Assembly (NCBI GenBank): GCA_029212785.1
Contig: JARGOG010000004.1
Span: 1 to 64,000, forward strand
Direction: 5' to 3'
DNA: 64,000 bases
Origin: Thalassobaculaceae bacterium
GTDB lineage: Bacteria > Pseudomonadota > Alphaproteobacteria > Thalassobaculales > Thalassobaculaceae
Shown: positions 8,471 to 17,935 of the stretch, piece after piece
Position numbering within the stretch: position 1 is the first letter of the stretch
Layout: each line of letters opens with the position of its first letter
Translations under genes and position numbers: made by a program
The notes under the pieces: generated by a model
What the model was told of the DNA's origin: nothing
The model's input: the letters and a program-made list of their open reading frames with translations, nothing else
Databases searched by the model: none

Positions 8471-9989
8471 CACCTTCAGTCTGGTGGCGGACGGCGTCAG
8501 CCTCGCGCTCACATGGCAGAGCCTGCTGGCGATCATCGTCGGCGTCGCCGCCGGCCAGATCCTCGGCGCGATCCCCGGGCTGACCGCCTCCATGGCCGTC
8601 GCCCTGCTGATCCCGTACTCGTTCTATTTCGACCCCTGGGTCGGCATCCCGATGCTGCTCGGCATGTTCAAGGGCTCGCTGTTCGGCTCCAGTACGACGG
8701 CGATCCTGATCCGCACCCCCGGCACGCCGGCCGCGTCGGCCACCGTGCTGGACGGCTATCCCCTCGCACAGCAGGGCAAGGGGATGAAGGCGATCAAGAT
8801 GGCGCTCTACGCCTCGGTGTTCGGCGATACCTTCAGCGACATCTGCCTGATCTTCTTCGCCAGCCTGCTGGCCATGGTCGCCCTGAAGTTCGGTCCGGCG
8901 GAATACACGATCCTGATCGTCCTGGCGCTGTGCTCGCTCGGCATGCTGTCGAGCCGGCCGGCCTGGAAGGGGCTGGTGGCCACCCTGGCGGGTGTGATCA
9001 TCGGCATGATCGGCCTCGATCCGATGGCCGCCACGCCGCGCCTGACCTTCGGCAATCCGGAACTGGAGGAGGGCATCGGCCTGATCCCGATGCTGATCGG
9101 CTTCCTCGCCGTTTCCGAGGTCTTCCGCCAGATGAGTGGCAAGGCCGAGGACCTGTCGGGCAGGGCGATCCGCTATTCCGACGATCCGGCCGACAATCGG
9201 GTCTCGCTGACGGAATTCATCCAGTGTCTGCCGACCCTGATCCGGTCCTCGGCCATCGGCACGGTGATCGGCGCGATGCCGGGCCTGGGCTCCACCGTCG
9301 CCGCCTTCATCGCCTATGGCGAGGCGCGGCGCGCGTCGAAGACCCCGGAGAAGTTCGGCAAGGGCGCGCTGGAAGGCGTTGCCGCGCCGGAATCCGCGAA
9401 CAACGCGGTGTCCGGTGCCAACCTGATCCCGCTGTTGGCCTTCGGCATTCCCGGCGACATCGCCGCCGCGCTGATCCTGTCGGCCCTGATGGTGCAGGGG
9501 GTGACTGTTGGCCCGCTCGCCTTCTCGCAGAATCCGCTGCCGCTCTATGCGATCTACGCGGCGCTGATCATGGCCAATTTCGTCAATCTGTTCCTCGGCT
9601 TCGGCCTGGCCAAGGTCGCGTCCGTCGCGTTCTCGGTGCCGCGGCGCCTGCTGCTGGCCAGTGTGCTGGTGATCGCGGCGGCCGGAAGCTACGCCCTGCG
9701 CGGCTCGGTCTTCGACGTCCAGCTCGTCTTCCTGTTCGGCGTCTTCGGCTACGTGATGATGCGCTTCGGCTTTCCGCCGGTGCCGCTGCTCATCGGTTTC
9801 ATCCTGATGCCGCTGCTGGAAGAGAACCTGCGCACCGTGCTGCTGCTCGCCTCGACCTATGACGAGCATCTGCTCTTCGTCTTCAAACGCCCGGCCTTCC
9901 TGTCGCTGCTCGCGATCATGGGCGTGGCTCTGCTCCTCGTTTTCTGGCGAAGGCGACGGCGGGCGCTGGCGGCAAGAGCCGACGCTTAG
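8463..9989 (+). CDS. tctA: Tripartite tricarboxylate transporter large permease (TctA family)
   Basis: A 508-residue multi-pass permease with the TctA hallmarks: GAIPGLTASMAVALLIPYSF near residues 39-58, a FKGSLFGSSTTAILIRTPGTP stretch near 70-90, and a second IGAMPGLGSTVAAFIAYGEA copy near 270, reflecting the internal duplication of the family. It forms the sodium- or proton-coupled channel of the TTT system. GTG start at 8463 inside the end of tctB. It is followed by 42 bases holding an A8 run and the GGAAGG ribosome-binding site of the next gene, so read-through into the aminotransferase gene is likely. Confidence 0.93.
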   Translation: MGDTFSLVADGVSLALTWQSLLAIIVGVAAGQILGAIPGLTASMAVALLIPYSFYFDPWVGIPMLLGMFKGSLFGSSTTAILIRTPGTPAASATVLDGYPLAQQGKGMKAIKMALYASVFGDTFSDICLIFFASLLAMVALKFGPAEYTILIVLALCSLGMLSSRPAWKGLVATLAGVIIGMIGLDPMAATPRLTFGNPELEEGIGLIPMLIGFLAVSEVFRQMSGKAEDLSGRAIRYSDDPADNRVSLTEFIQCLPTLIRSSAIGTVIGAMPGLGSTVAAFIAYGEARRASKTPEKFGKGALEGVAAPESANNAVSGANLIPLLAFGIPGDIAAALILSALMVQGVTVGPLAFSQNPLPLYAIYAALIMANFVNLFLGFGLAKVASVAFSVPRRLLLASVLVIAAAGSYALRGSVFDVQLVFLFGVFGYVMMRFGFPPVPLLIGFILMPLLEENLRTVLLLASTYDEHLLFVFKRPAFLSLLAIMGVALLLVFWRRRRRALAARADA

Positions 9990-10031
9990 GCCTTCAAAAA
10001 AAAGAGCCGATTTTCGGAAGGAAACAGAAGA

Positions 10032-10952
10032 ATGACGCCACAAGACCGTCCGCCGTTTGCCGTTCTCAACGGCGAGATCGTGCCCTTCGAGGACGCCAAG
10101 GTGTCGATCATGGCGCCGGGGCTGACCTTCGCGGTGCTCGCCTTCGAGGGGCTGCGGGGCTACTGGAACGACGAAGACGGGCAGCTCTACGTCTTCCGGG
10201 TGCCCGAGCACATGGACCGGCTGGTGTTCTCCAACGCGGTGATCGAGATCGACGAGCCGCAGCCGGACGGCGTACTGGCCGATCAGATGCTGGCGCTGAT
10301 CCGCAAATGCGCCTACCGCGAGGACGTCTATATCCGGATGCAGACCTATATCGACGACTGGGGCGACATGACCGCCAGCGGGCCGGTCGGCTGGTCGATC
10401 GTCTGCCGCCAGCGCGGCCGGGTCGCGGCGTTCCAGGAAGGTCGGCATTTCGGTGTCAGCAGCTGGCGGCGCAACGCCGACGACGCCAGCCCGCCGCGCA
10501 TCAAGGCCTCGGCCAATTACCTGAATAGCCGGTTGGCGGGGCTGGAGGCCAAGCGCAGCGGCTATGACGCGGCGGTCCTGCTGAACCGCGACGGCAGCGT
10601 CAGCGAGGGGCCGGGCGGCTGCCTGTTCGTGATGCGCGACGGCTGCCTGATCACCCCGCCGGTGACCGCCGGCATTCTGGAGAGCGTCACCCGGCGCACC
10701 CTGATCGAGCTGATCCACGGCGCCGGCATCCCGCTGGAGATCCGCGATATCGGCCGCACCGAGCTGTATCTGGCCGAGGAGGCGTTCTATTGCGGCACCG
10801 GCCAGGAGATGGTTCCGATCCTCAGCTTCGACCGCAAGCCGGTGGGCGCGGGAGAGCCGGGCCCGGTCACCCGCGACCTGCAGACCCTCTATGACGCCGT
10901 GGTGCGGGGGCGCGATACGCGCTACCGCCACTGGCTGACCCCCGTTTACTGA
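10032..10952 (+). CDS. Class IV PLP aminotransferase (branched-chain / D-amino acid aminotransferase-like)
   Basis: A 306-residue fold-type IV PLP enzyme. The N-terminal APGLTFAVLAFEGLRGYWN stretch is typical of IlvE-like enzymes, the cofactor lysine is Lys158 in PRIKASANYLNSRLAGLEAK, and GSVSEGPGGCLFVMRDG matches the phosphate-binding loop. Related enzymes interconvert branched-chain, D- or beta-amino acids with 2-oxo acids. The ATG at 10032 follows GGAAGG. Being between a TTT transporter and hydantoinase HyuBA, it more likely serves catabolism of the amino acid released downstream than valine/isoleucine synthesis. That placement argument is inference. Confidence 0.85.
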   Translation: MTPQDRPPFAVLNGEIVPFEDAKVSIMAPGLTFAVLAFEGLRGYWNDEDGQLYVFRVPEHMDRLVFSNAVIEIDEPQPDGVLADQMLALIRKCAYREDVYIRMQTYIDDWGDMTASGPVGWSIVCRQRGRVAAFQEGRHFGVSSWRRNADDASPPRIKASANYLNSRLAGLEAKRSGYDAAVLLNRDGSVSEGPGGCLFVMRDGCLITPPVTAGILESVTRRTLIELIHGAGIPLEIRDIGRTELYLAEEAFYCGTGQEMVPILSFDRKPVGAGEPGPVTRDLQTLYDAVVRGRDTRYRHWLTPVY

Positions 10953-10982
10953 GCCCCGACCACTGTGAATAAGGAGCAGATG

Positions 10983-12608
10983 ATGGATCCGATCCGTGTC
11001 GGCCTGATCTGGCGGCGCATCGAAGGCGTGGTCGATCAGGTGGCGGAGACCTTCCTGCGCGCGGCGTTCTCCGTTGTCGTGCGGGACAATTACGACATGG
11101 CGTTCAGCCTGTTCGACTCCCAGGGGCGGTTGATCGCGCAGTCCAAGCGCAGCATCCCGAGCTTCACCGGCACCCTGCCGCGGACCTTGGAAGCGGTGCT
11201 GGAGCGCTATCCGGTGGAGCGGCTGAACCCGGGCGACACGCTGATCTCCAACGACAGTTGGATCGGCACCGGCCACCTGAACGACATCTCGATGATCCAC
11301 CCGATCTTCCGCGACGGAAGGCTGATCGCCTTCGCCGGCAGCACGGCCCATACCGTGGATATCGGCGGCGCCCCGTCGCCGACCGCCCGCGACCGCTACG
11401 AGGAAGGCCTCTGCATCCCGATCTGCAAGATCGTGGAGAAGGGCGAGGAGAGCGAGACGGTCGTCGACTTCCTGACCCAGAACCTGCGCCAGCCGGACGA
11501 GACCCTGGGCGACATCCGAGCCCAGTTTGCCGCCTATCGCGATTGCACCGCGAAGCTGATGGAGATGCTGGACGATGAGGATTTGGCCGACCTGGACGGT
11601 GTGGCGAGCGAGATCATCGCCCGCTCCGAGGAGAGCATGCGCAAGGCGATCGCCGCATTGCCGGACGGCGCGTGGTGCGACACGTTCCAGACCGACGGCT
11701 TCGACCATCCGCTGACCATCGCCTGCAAGGTGAGCATCGCCGGCGACGAGTTGACCGTCGACTTCACCGGCACCTCCGACCAGGTGCCCTGGCCGATCAA
11801 CTGCGTGCTCAACTACACCCAGGCCTACAGCCGCTACGCGGTGAAATGCCTGCTCGACCCGGAGGCACCGAACAATGCCGGGTCCCTGCGGCCGATCCAT
11901 GTGATCGCGCCGGAGGGTTGCCTGCTGAACGCCAGGTCGCCCGCACCGGTCTGGGGACGCCACCTGTCCGGCCACTACGTGCCGCCGGCGGTGCTCGGCG
12001 CCCTGGCCGCCGTGGTGCCGGAGCGGGCGGTGGCGGAGTCCGGCTCGCCCCTGTGGAACGTCTATTTCAGCGGCAAGCGCGGCCCGGCCGACGAGAGCTT
12101 CGTGAAGATGTATTTCATGAACGGCGGCCATGGCGCCCGCTCGGTCAGCGACGGGCCCGGCTGCCTCAGCTTCCCCAGCAACGTGTCGAACGAGCCGGTG
12201 GAGGTGTTCGAGAGCCAGACCCCCATGCTGGTCACCGAGAAGGCCTTCATTCCGGATACTGGCGGCGCCGGGCGCAACCGGGGCGGCAACGCCCAGCGCA
12301 TCGGCTTCCGCTCCCTGTCCGAGGCGCCGATCACCATGACGATCCGCCACGAGCGGGTGACATATCCGCCGCGCGGCCTGCTCGGCGGCCTGCCGGGCAG
12401 CGCCGGCATCGACCTGCTGAACGGCGAGAAACTGGCGGCGAAATCCCGCACCGTCCTGAAGCGCGGTGACGAGGTGGTGTTCCAGACCCCCGGCGGCGGC
12501 GGCCTCTACCCGCCGCAGGAGCGGGCGCCTGAGAAGATCCGCACGGATATTGAGACCGGACTGGTAACCCGCGAGGAAGCGAGCAGGACCTATGGCAAGT
12601 TCGACTGA
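10983..12608 (+). CDS. hyuB: Hydantoinase B / oxoprolinase family subunit
   Basis: A 541-residue HyuB-type subunit. With HyuA it forms ATP-dependent hydantoinase, N-methylhydantoinase or 5-oxoprolinase-like hydrolases, or related acetone/acetophenone carboxylases. Visible family features are DNYDMAFSLFDSQGRLIAQSKR near residues 35-56, GDTLISNDSW near 85-95, and the C-terminal DEVVFQTPGGGGLY. The second ATG of an ATGATG pair (10983) is preferred because AAGGAG lies six bases before it; a GTG at 10965 precedes that ribosome-binding site and is unlikely. Its end overlaps hyuA by 17 bases, so the two subunits are co-translated, in the order B then A. Confidence 0.9.
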   Translation: MDPIRVGLIWRRIEGVVDQVAETFLRAAFSVVVRDNYDMAFSLFDSQGRLIAQSKRSIPSFTGTLPRTLEAVLERYPVERLNPGDTLISNDSWIGTGHLNDISMIHPIFRDGRLIAFAGSTAHTVDIGGAPSPTARDRYEEGLCIPICKIVEKGEESETVVDFLTQNLRQPDETLGDIRAQFAAYRDCTAKLMEMLDDEDLADLDGVASEIIARSEESMRKAIAALPDGAWCDTFQTDGFDHPLTIACKVSIAGDELTVDFTGTSDQVPWPINCVLNYTQAYSRYAVKCLLDPEAPNNAGSLRPIHVIAPEGCLLNARSPAPVWGRHLSGHYVPPAVLGALAAVVPERAVAESGSPLWNVYFSGKRGPADESFVKMYFMNGGHGARSVSDGPGCLSFPSNVSNEPVEVFESQTPMLVTEKAFIPDTGGAGRNRGGNAQRIGFRSLSEAPITMTIRHERVTYPPRGLLGGLPGSAGIDLLNGEKLAAKSRTVLKRGDEVVFQTPGGGGLYPPQERAPEKIRTDIETGLVTREEASRTYGKFD

Positions 12609-14697
12609 ACGTAGAGGTTGGCGCATCGGCGTCGATATCGGCGGCACTTTCACCGACGTGGTGCTGTGGAACGACGCCGGCGGGGCGCTGCGGCGCGACA
12701 AACTGCTGACCACACCGGCCGACCCGTCCCGCGCGGTGGTTGACGGCATCAGCCGGATTCTGGCCCGTGAAGGATTGCGGCCGTCGGACCTGTCCTCGGT
12801 CATCCACGGCACGACGCTGGTGGCCAATGCCCTGATCGAACGGCGCGGCGTGAAGACCGGTCTGGTGACCACTGCCGGCTTCCGCGACGTGCTGGAGATC
12901 GGCCGCGAGTGGCGCTACGACCTGTATGACCTGAACATCACCATGCCGACGCCGCTGGTGCCGCGCGACCGGCGCACCGAGGTGGGGGAGCGGGTCTCCG
13001 CCGCCGGCGAAGTGCTCACGCCCCTCGATGAGGACAGTGTTGTCGCGGCGGCGAGGGCCCTGCGCGCGACCGGGGCCGAGGCGGTGGCGGTGTCGCTGCT
13101 GCATTCCTACCGCAACCCGGCGCATGAACGGCGGGTCGGCGAGATCCTGGCGGCCGAGCTGCCGGGCGTCGATATCACCCTGTCCTCCGATGTCAGCCCG
13201 GAACTGGGCGAGTACGAGCGCACTTCAACGGCGGTCGCCAACGCCTATGTGCTGCCGATCTTCGCCCGCTATGTCGGCCGTCTGGTCGACGAGCTGCGCA
13301 GCATGGGCTTCGCCCACGACCTGCTGCTGATGCTGTCGGACGGCCGCTGCATCCGCGCCGACATCGCCGCCCGCTATCCGATCCGACTGGTGCAGTCCGG
13401 CCCGGCGGCGGGCGCGGAGGCGGCAAGGCTGTTCGGCGAACTGGCCGATGTCGGCGACGTGCTCTGCTTCGACATGGGCGGCACCACGGCCAAGGCCTGC
13501 CTGATCCATGACGGCGAGCCGGAACGCACCGCCCGCTTCGAGGTCGCCCGCGAGACCCGCTTCGCCGAGGGCAGCGGGTTGCCGCTGCAGATCCCGGCCA
13601 TCGACATGATCGAGATCGGCGCCGGCGGCGGTTCCATCGCCTCGATCGACGCCCGCGGCCTGATCCAGGTCGGCCCGCTCAGCGCCAGCGCCGATCCGGG
13701 CCCGGCCTGCTACGGCAAGGGCAACGACAAGCCGACCGTCACCGACTGCGACCTGGTGCTGGGCTATCTCGATGCCGGCTCGTTCCTGGCCGGCCGCATG
13801 ACGCTGGACAAGGCGGCGGCGGAAAAGGCGATCGAGACCCATCTGGCGAAGCCGCTCGGCGTCTCCGTGGTTGAGGCGGCCTGGGGCGTGCACGAGACGG
13901 TGACCGCGAGCATGGCTCAGGCGGCGTCGATCCACGCGATCGAGCGTGGTCTCGACGCCACCCGCTTCGCCATGCTGCCGATTGGCGGCGCCGGTCCGGT
14001 GCATGCCTGCGGCATGGCGGCGAAGATGAACATCGACCGGCTGGTCTGTCCGGTCGGTGCCGGCGTGGCCTCGGCCATCGGTATGCTGGCGGCCCCGGTG
14101 TCCTTCGAGGTCGCCCGCGCCGCCCCCGTGCGGCTCGACGCCTTCGACGCGGCCGAGGCCCGGTCGCTGATCGAGACGATGCGGGAGGAGACCCGCGCGC
14201 TCGTCACCGGCGCCGGCATCGCCGAGGCGGATGTCGGGTACCGGGTCAGCGCGATGATGCGCTACGTGGGGCAGGGCTATGAGATCGATGTGACCGTCGA
14301 TCCGTCCCGCCTGGAAACCGACGGGGCAGAGATGCTCGCCGCCGGCTTCGCCGAGGCCTACCGCGCCCGCTACGGCCGGGTGGAGGCGATGGCGTGCGAG
14401 ATCCTGTCCTGGCGGGTGGTCGGTTCGGGCCCGCGCCCACCGCTCGGCTCCGCCCTTGGCGGGGCGGCGGTGCGTCTGGTCGAGCTGCCGACGCCGACCG
14501 GCGCCCGGCCGGTGTTCTTCGGCGACGGCTTCGTCGAGACCCCGGTCTATGCCCGCGCGAAACTGTCCAGCGGCCAAGCCATCGCCGGCCCGGCGGTCAT
14601 CGAGGAGGACGAGTCCACGCTGGTGGTGCCGCCCAGCTTCGAGCTGATCGTGGACGCCGCCCTGAACCTGGTGGCGAACCGGAAGATGCTGCCGTGA
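12592..14697 (+). CDS. hyuA: Hydantoinase A / oxoprolinase family subunit (ATP-hydrolysing)
   Basis: A 701-residue HyuA subunit with an actin-like ATPase fold. The first phosphate loop GWRIGVDIGGTFTDVVLW is at about residues 6-23, HGTTLVANALIERRG near 73-87, the second nucleotide motif VLCFDMGGTTAKACLI near 285-300, and the central GGAGPVHACGMA near 465. It couples ATP hydrolysis to cleavage or carboxylation of a cyclic or carbonyl substrate together with HyuB. Whether this pair opens an N-methylhydantoin, 5-oxoproline or another ring cannot be told from sequence. It starts 17 bases inside hyuB and overlaps the next gene as GTGA, so three genes are tightly coupled. Confidence 0.9.
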   Translation: MASSTERRGWRIGVDIGGTFTDVVLWNDAGGALRRDKLLTTPADPSRAVVDGISRILAREGLRPSDLSSVIHGTTLVANALIERRGVKTGLVTTAGFRDVLEIGREWRYDLYDLNITMPTPLVPRDRRTEVGERVSAAGEVLTPLDEDSVVAAARALRATGAEAVAVSLLHSYRNPAHERRVGEILAAELPGVDITLSSDVSPELGEYERTSTAVANAYVLPIFARYVGRLVDELRSMGFAHDLLLMLSDGRCIRADIAARYPIRLVQSGPAAGAEAARLFGELADVGDVLCFDMGGTTAKACLIHDGEPERTARFEVARETRFAEGSGLPLQIPAIDMIEIGAGGGSIASIDARGLIQVGPLSASADPGPACYGKGNDKPTVTDCDLVLGYLDAGSFLAGRMTLDKAAAEKAIETHLAKPLGVSVVEAAWGVHETVTASMAQAASIHAIERGLDATRFAMLPIGGAGPVHACGMAAKMNIDRLVCPVGAGVASAIGMLAAPVSFEVARAAPVRLDAFDAAEARSLIETMREETRALVTGAGIAEADVGYRVSAMMRYVGQGYEIDVTVDPSRLETDGAEMLAAGFAEAYRARYGRVEAMACEILSWRVVGSGPRPPLGSALGGAAVRLVELPTPTGARPVFFGDGFVETPVYARAKLSSGQAIAGPAVIEEDESTLVVPPSFELIVDAALNLVANRKMLP

Positions 14698-16310
14698 CCG
14701 ACGCTCCGACGCGTTTCGTCGACTGGCTTGCGGCCGACCTCGCTCGCCGGGGCAGCCGCTTCGCTTTCGGCGTGCCGGGTGGCGGGACGACGCTCGATCT
14801 GCTGCTGGCGTTGCAGGAGGCGGGGCTGCGATCGGTGGTCACGGCGCGCGAGGATGCGGCGGTCATCATGGCGGGCGTCGCCGGACGGCTCGCGGAGGCG
14901 CCGGGGATCGCGTTCACCACCAAAGGCCCCGGCCTCGCCTCGGCGGCCAACGGCCTCGCCTCGGCACTTCTCGACCGGATGCCGGTGCTGGCCGTGACCG
15001 AGAATTTCGATCGCGACGAACTCACCTTCCTCACCCATCAGGTCTTCGACCAGGCGCGGTTCGCCGCCGGTCTGTTCGACCACACGCCGGGGACTGCCGC
15101 GCCGATCGTCGCGGCGGCGGCGGAGGAGGTCGCGGCGGCGCTCGACGGAATGATGCGCTCCCCGATGGGGCCGGCGTTGCTGCTCGGCGACCCGGACCGG
15201 ATGACCGCCCCGGTAGCGGCGACGGACACGCAGGCACGGACGGACTCCGCGTCCGACGAAGCAGCACTCGACCGGGCCGCCATGCTGTTGGCAGATGCGC
15301 GGAGACCGGTCGTTGTCGCCGGTCTGGAGGCGACCACGCCGGCCACCGCAGCCGGAATTCGCCGGCTAGCCGAAGCCCTGGGCGCGCCGGTACTGGTCAC
15401 CTATATGGCCAAGGGCGTGGTGCCGGACGATCATCCGTTGTTCGCGGGCATTTTTACCGGCGGCGCCATCGAGCAGGCCTGTGTCGCCTCGGCCGACCTC
15501 ATCATCCTGGCCGGTCTCGATCCGGTCGAGCTGATCCGCAAGCCCTGGCCCTATTCGGCGCCAGTGCTGGATATCTCCGCCTGGTCCTACACACCGCATT
15601 ACGTGGACCCGGCGGTGCGTGTTCCGGGACCGGTCTCGACCTCGACCCTGGCACTGGCCGCCGTCGCCGGACGGACGGACTGGGACGAGGTGGAGATCGG
15701 TCGGCATCTGAACCGGTTCCGAACCGAGATGTCGATGGCGAGGGTCGGCAGTCTGTCGGCCACCGGCGTTGTCGAAGCGGCGGCCGCCGCCTTCGCTGAG
15801 CGGCCACGTCTGACGGTCGATGCCGGTGCCCATATGTTCTCCGCCTGCGCGTTCTGGCCCTGTGCGGAACCGCTGGATCTGCTGATCTCGAACGGTCTCG
15901 CCAGCATGGGATTCGCCTTGCCGGCGGCGATCGCGGCGGCGCTGCACGATCCTGCCCGAGGCGCGCTGGCCATGACCGGCGACGGCGGGCTGCTGATGTG
16001 CCTCGGCGAGTTGAAGACCGCGGCGGCGCTCGGCGCGAACGTCACGGTTATCGTGTTCAACGACGCCGCCTTGTCGCTGATCGACATCAAGCGCCAACAG
16101 CGCCAGATGCCCGATCTCGGTCTGTCCTGGACGGCGCCGGATTTCGCGGCGATCGCCCGCGGATTCGGTTTCGAGGCCTGGACCGCCATGAATGATGCCG
16201 AGATGCGCGGCGCCTGCCATGCCGCCGCGCGCTCGAACGGCCCCAGACTGATCGACGCGCGGGTCGATCCGGCCGGATATCCGGCGCAGCTCAGGAGCCT
16301 GCGGGGCTAG
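14694..16310 (+). CDS. Thiamine diphosphate-dependent enzyme (acetolactate synthase-like large subunit)
   Basis: A 538-residue ThDP enzyme with the standard three-domain order. The cofactor-activating glutamate is Glu53 in TAREDAAVIMAG. The central domain lies at about 190-330. The ThDP/Mg2+ motif begins at GDGGLLMCLGELK near 429 and ends at NDAALSLID near 456. Homologues include acetolactate synthases and 2-oxo acid decarboxylases; no small regulatory subunit gene is nearby, arguing against housekeeping branched-chain synthesis. It is not sulfoacetaldehyde acetyltransferase despite the neighbouring taurine transaminase, as its N-terminus lacks the Xsc pattern. The GTG start at 14694 overlaps the hyuA stop (GTGA). 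A longer open frame from 14394 is a shadow of hyuA. A role on a 2-oxo acid made by the operon's aminotransferase is a reasonable guess. Confidence 0.82.
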   Translation: MTDAPTRFVDWLAADLARRGSRFAFGVPGGGTTLDLLLALQEAGLRSVVTAREDAAVIMAGVAGRLAEAPGIAFTTKGPGLASAANGLASALLDRMPVLAVTENFDRDELTFLTHQVFDQARFAAGLFDHTPGTAAPIVAAAAEEVAAALDGMMRSPMGPALLLGDPDRMTAPVAATDTQARTDSASDEAALDRAAMLLADARRPVVVAGLEATTPATAAGIRRLAEALGAPVLVTYMAKGVVPDDHPLFAGIFTGGAIEQACVASADLIILAGLDPVELIRKPWPYSAPVLDISAWSYTPHYVDPAVRVPGPVSTSTLALAAVAGRTDWDEVEIGRHLNRFRTEMSMARVGSLSATGVVEAAAAAFAERPRLTVDAGAHMFSACAFWPCAEPLDLLISNGLASMGFALPAAIAAALHDPARGALAMTGDGGLLMCLGELKTAAALGANVTVIVFNDAALSLIDIKRQQRQMPDLGLSWTAPDFAAIARGFGFEAWTAMNDAEMRGACHAAARSNGPRLIDARVDPAGYPAQLRSLRG

Positions 16311-16400
16311 AAACCGCCGCCGGGGCCGGCCGGGTGCCGTGCATGCTGCGTTGCAATATCATGCCAGGGGTGACCGATCCGGGAAGGCACATGGATGCGT

Positions 16401-16526
16401 ATAACTGGACTCATGTGTAGTGGGTTCGTGGCCCTATAAATTGGTGAGAGGCCATGCAAAGTTCTGCCCTAACAGATCCAATTGTTCGTTTTTTGTGCAT
16501 GTTTTGGTTTTGGAGGGCTGCGCGCC
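16401..16526 (+). promoter_or_regulatory. Promoter region of the taurine:pyruvate aminotransferase gene
   Basis: The 216-base gap before tpa contains CTGGACTCAT at 16405-16414, which resembles the CTGGAC-type repeat described for TauR binding in front of tpa in Rhodobacter, and a TATAAA box at 16435-16440 that could serve as -10 for an activator-dependent promoter. No clear second repeat copy is visible at the expected spacing. GGAGGG at 16512-16517 precedes the GTG start. The TauR comparison is from memory and should be treated as a lead. Confidence 0.4.
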
Positions 16527-17915
16527 GTGGGAACCACCCGTCTGGAGAATGACCTGTCCGATGCCGTCGCTGCCGACAAGGCGCATGTCTGGCACCATCT
16601 CACCCAGCACAAGCCGTTGGAGACCACCGATCCCCGGGTGATCGTCGAGGGGCGTGGCATGCGGGTCTGGGATGCCGGCGGCAAGGAACATCTCGACGCG
16701 GTCTCCGGCGGCGTGTGGACGGTGAATGTGGGCTATGGGCGCGAAAGCATCGCCGATGCGGTGCGCGACCAACTGGTGAAGATGAACTACTTCGCCAACA
16801 CGGTCGGCTCCGTCCCCGGCGCGCGCTTCGCCGAGAAGCTGATCGCCACGATGCCGGGCATGAGCCGGGTCTTCTATTCGAATTCCGGCTCGGAGGCGAA
16901 CGAGAAGGTTTTCAAGATGGTGCGGCAGATCTCGCAGCGTCATCACGGCGGCAGGAAGCACAAGATCCTGTATCGCGAGCGCGATTATCACGGCACCACG
17001 ATCACCGCGCTCTCGGCTGCCGGCCAACCCCAGCGCCAGGCCCAGTACGGCCCGTTCACGCCCGGCTTCGTGCAGGTGCCGCACTGCCTCGAGTACCGCA
17101 ACCAGTACGGCGTGACCGAGAACTACGGCGTGCGCGCGGCCGACGCGATCGAGGAGGTGATCCTGCGTGAAGGGCCCGACACGGTCGGCGCCCTCTGCCT
17201 GGAGACCATCACCGCCGGCGGCGGCATCATCGTGCCGCCGGAGGGATATTGGGAGAGGGTGCAGGAGATCTGCACCAAATACGGCGTCCTGATCCATCTC
17301 GACGAGGTCGTGTGCGGCGTGGGCCGGACCGGTGAATGGTTCGGCTACCAGCATTACGGGGTGAAGCCGGATTTCGTCACCATGGCCAAGGGCGTCGCCT
17401 CGGGCTACGCCGCGATTTCCTGCACCGTGACGACCGCGGCGATCTTCGATCTGTTCAAGGATGATGCGTCCGACCCGCTCGGCTATTTCCGCGACATCTC
17501 CACCTTCGGCGGCTGCACCTCCGGTCCGGCGGCGGCCTTGGAGAACATGCGGATCATCGAGGATGAGGGATTACTCGCCAACACCACGGCCATGGGCGCG
17601 CGCCTGATGGACAATCTGAAGGCGCTGCAGGGCAAGCACCCGGCCATCGGCGAGGTCCGTGGCAAGGGTCTGTTGGTTGGTGTCGAATTGGTGGCCGACC
17701 GCGACACGCGTGATCCGGCGGAGGAGGTCAAGGTCCAGGCGGTTGTCGGGCACTGCCTGTCGAACGGCGTGATCATCGGCATGACCAGCCGGTCGCTGGA
17801 AGGGTTGAACAACACTCTCACCCTGGCGCCGGCGCTGATCGCCACGCCGGCGGATATCGACGCGATCTCAGCGGCGATCGACGCGGCGATCGGCGCCGTC
17901 TTCGGCAGCGGCTGA
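16527..17915 (+). CDS. tpa: Taurine--pyruvate aminotransferase
   Basis: A 462-residue class III PLP aminotransferase that resembles bacterial taurine:pyruvate aminotransferases closely along its length: AHVWHHLTQHKPLETTDPR near residues 18-36, AVSGGVWTVNVGYGR near 58-72, YSNSGSEANEKVFKM, and the cofactor lysine Lys288 in FVTMAKGVASGYAA. The reaction is taurine + pyruvate to sulfoacetaldehyde + alanine. The GTG at 16527 is chosen over an upstream in-frame ATG (16482), since GGAGGG is spaced nine bases before it. The gene is followed directly by a TauR-like MocR regulator. The usual partners xsc, pta and the tau transporter are absent from the window, so sulfoacetaldehyde must be handled elsewhere, or a related amine is the true substrate. 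Confidence 0.85.
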   Translation: MGTTRLENDLSDAVAADKAHVWHHLTQHKPLETTDPRVIVEGRGMRVWDAGGKEHLDAVSGGVWTVNVGYGRESIADAVRDQLVKMNYFANTVGSVPGARFAEKLIATMPGMSRVFYSNSGSEANEKVFKMVRQISQRHHGGRKHKILYRERDYHGTTITALSAAGQPQRQAQYGPFTPGFVQVPHCLEYRNQYGVTENYGVRAADAIEEVILREGPDTVGALCLETITAGGGIIVPPEGYWERVQEICTKYGVLIHLDEVVCGVGRTGEWFGYQHYGVKPDFVTMAKGVASGYAAISCTVTTAAIFDLFKDDASDPLGYFRDISTFGGCTSGPAAALENMRIIEDEGLLANTTAMGARLMDNLKALQGKHPAIGEVRGKGLLVGVELVADRDTRDPAEEVKVQAVVGHCLSNGVIIGMTSRSLEGLNNTLTLAPALIATPADIDAISAAIDAAIGAVFGSG

Positions 17916-17935
17916 ACCGCGCGATCGGGAGTGCC

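Noticed and set aside
8436-12872. A 1478-codon open frame on the minus strand
   Set aside because: It lies antisense to TctA, the aminotransferase and HyuB, has low-complexity His/Arg/Gln-rich translation with no family resemblance, and results from stop-poor high-GC codon usage.
14694-16310. Sulfoacetaldehyde acetyltransferase (Xsc) beside tpa
   Set aside because: It is a ThDP enzyme next to a taurine transaminase, but its N-terminal sequence does not show the Xsc pattern and it is coupled to hyuA, not to tpa.
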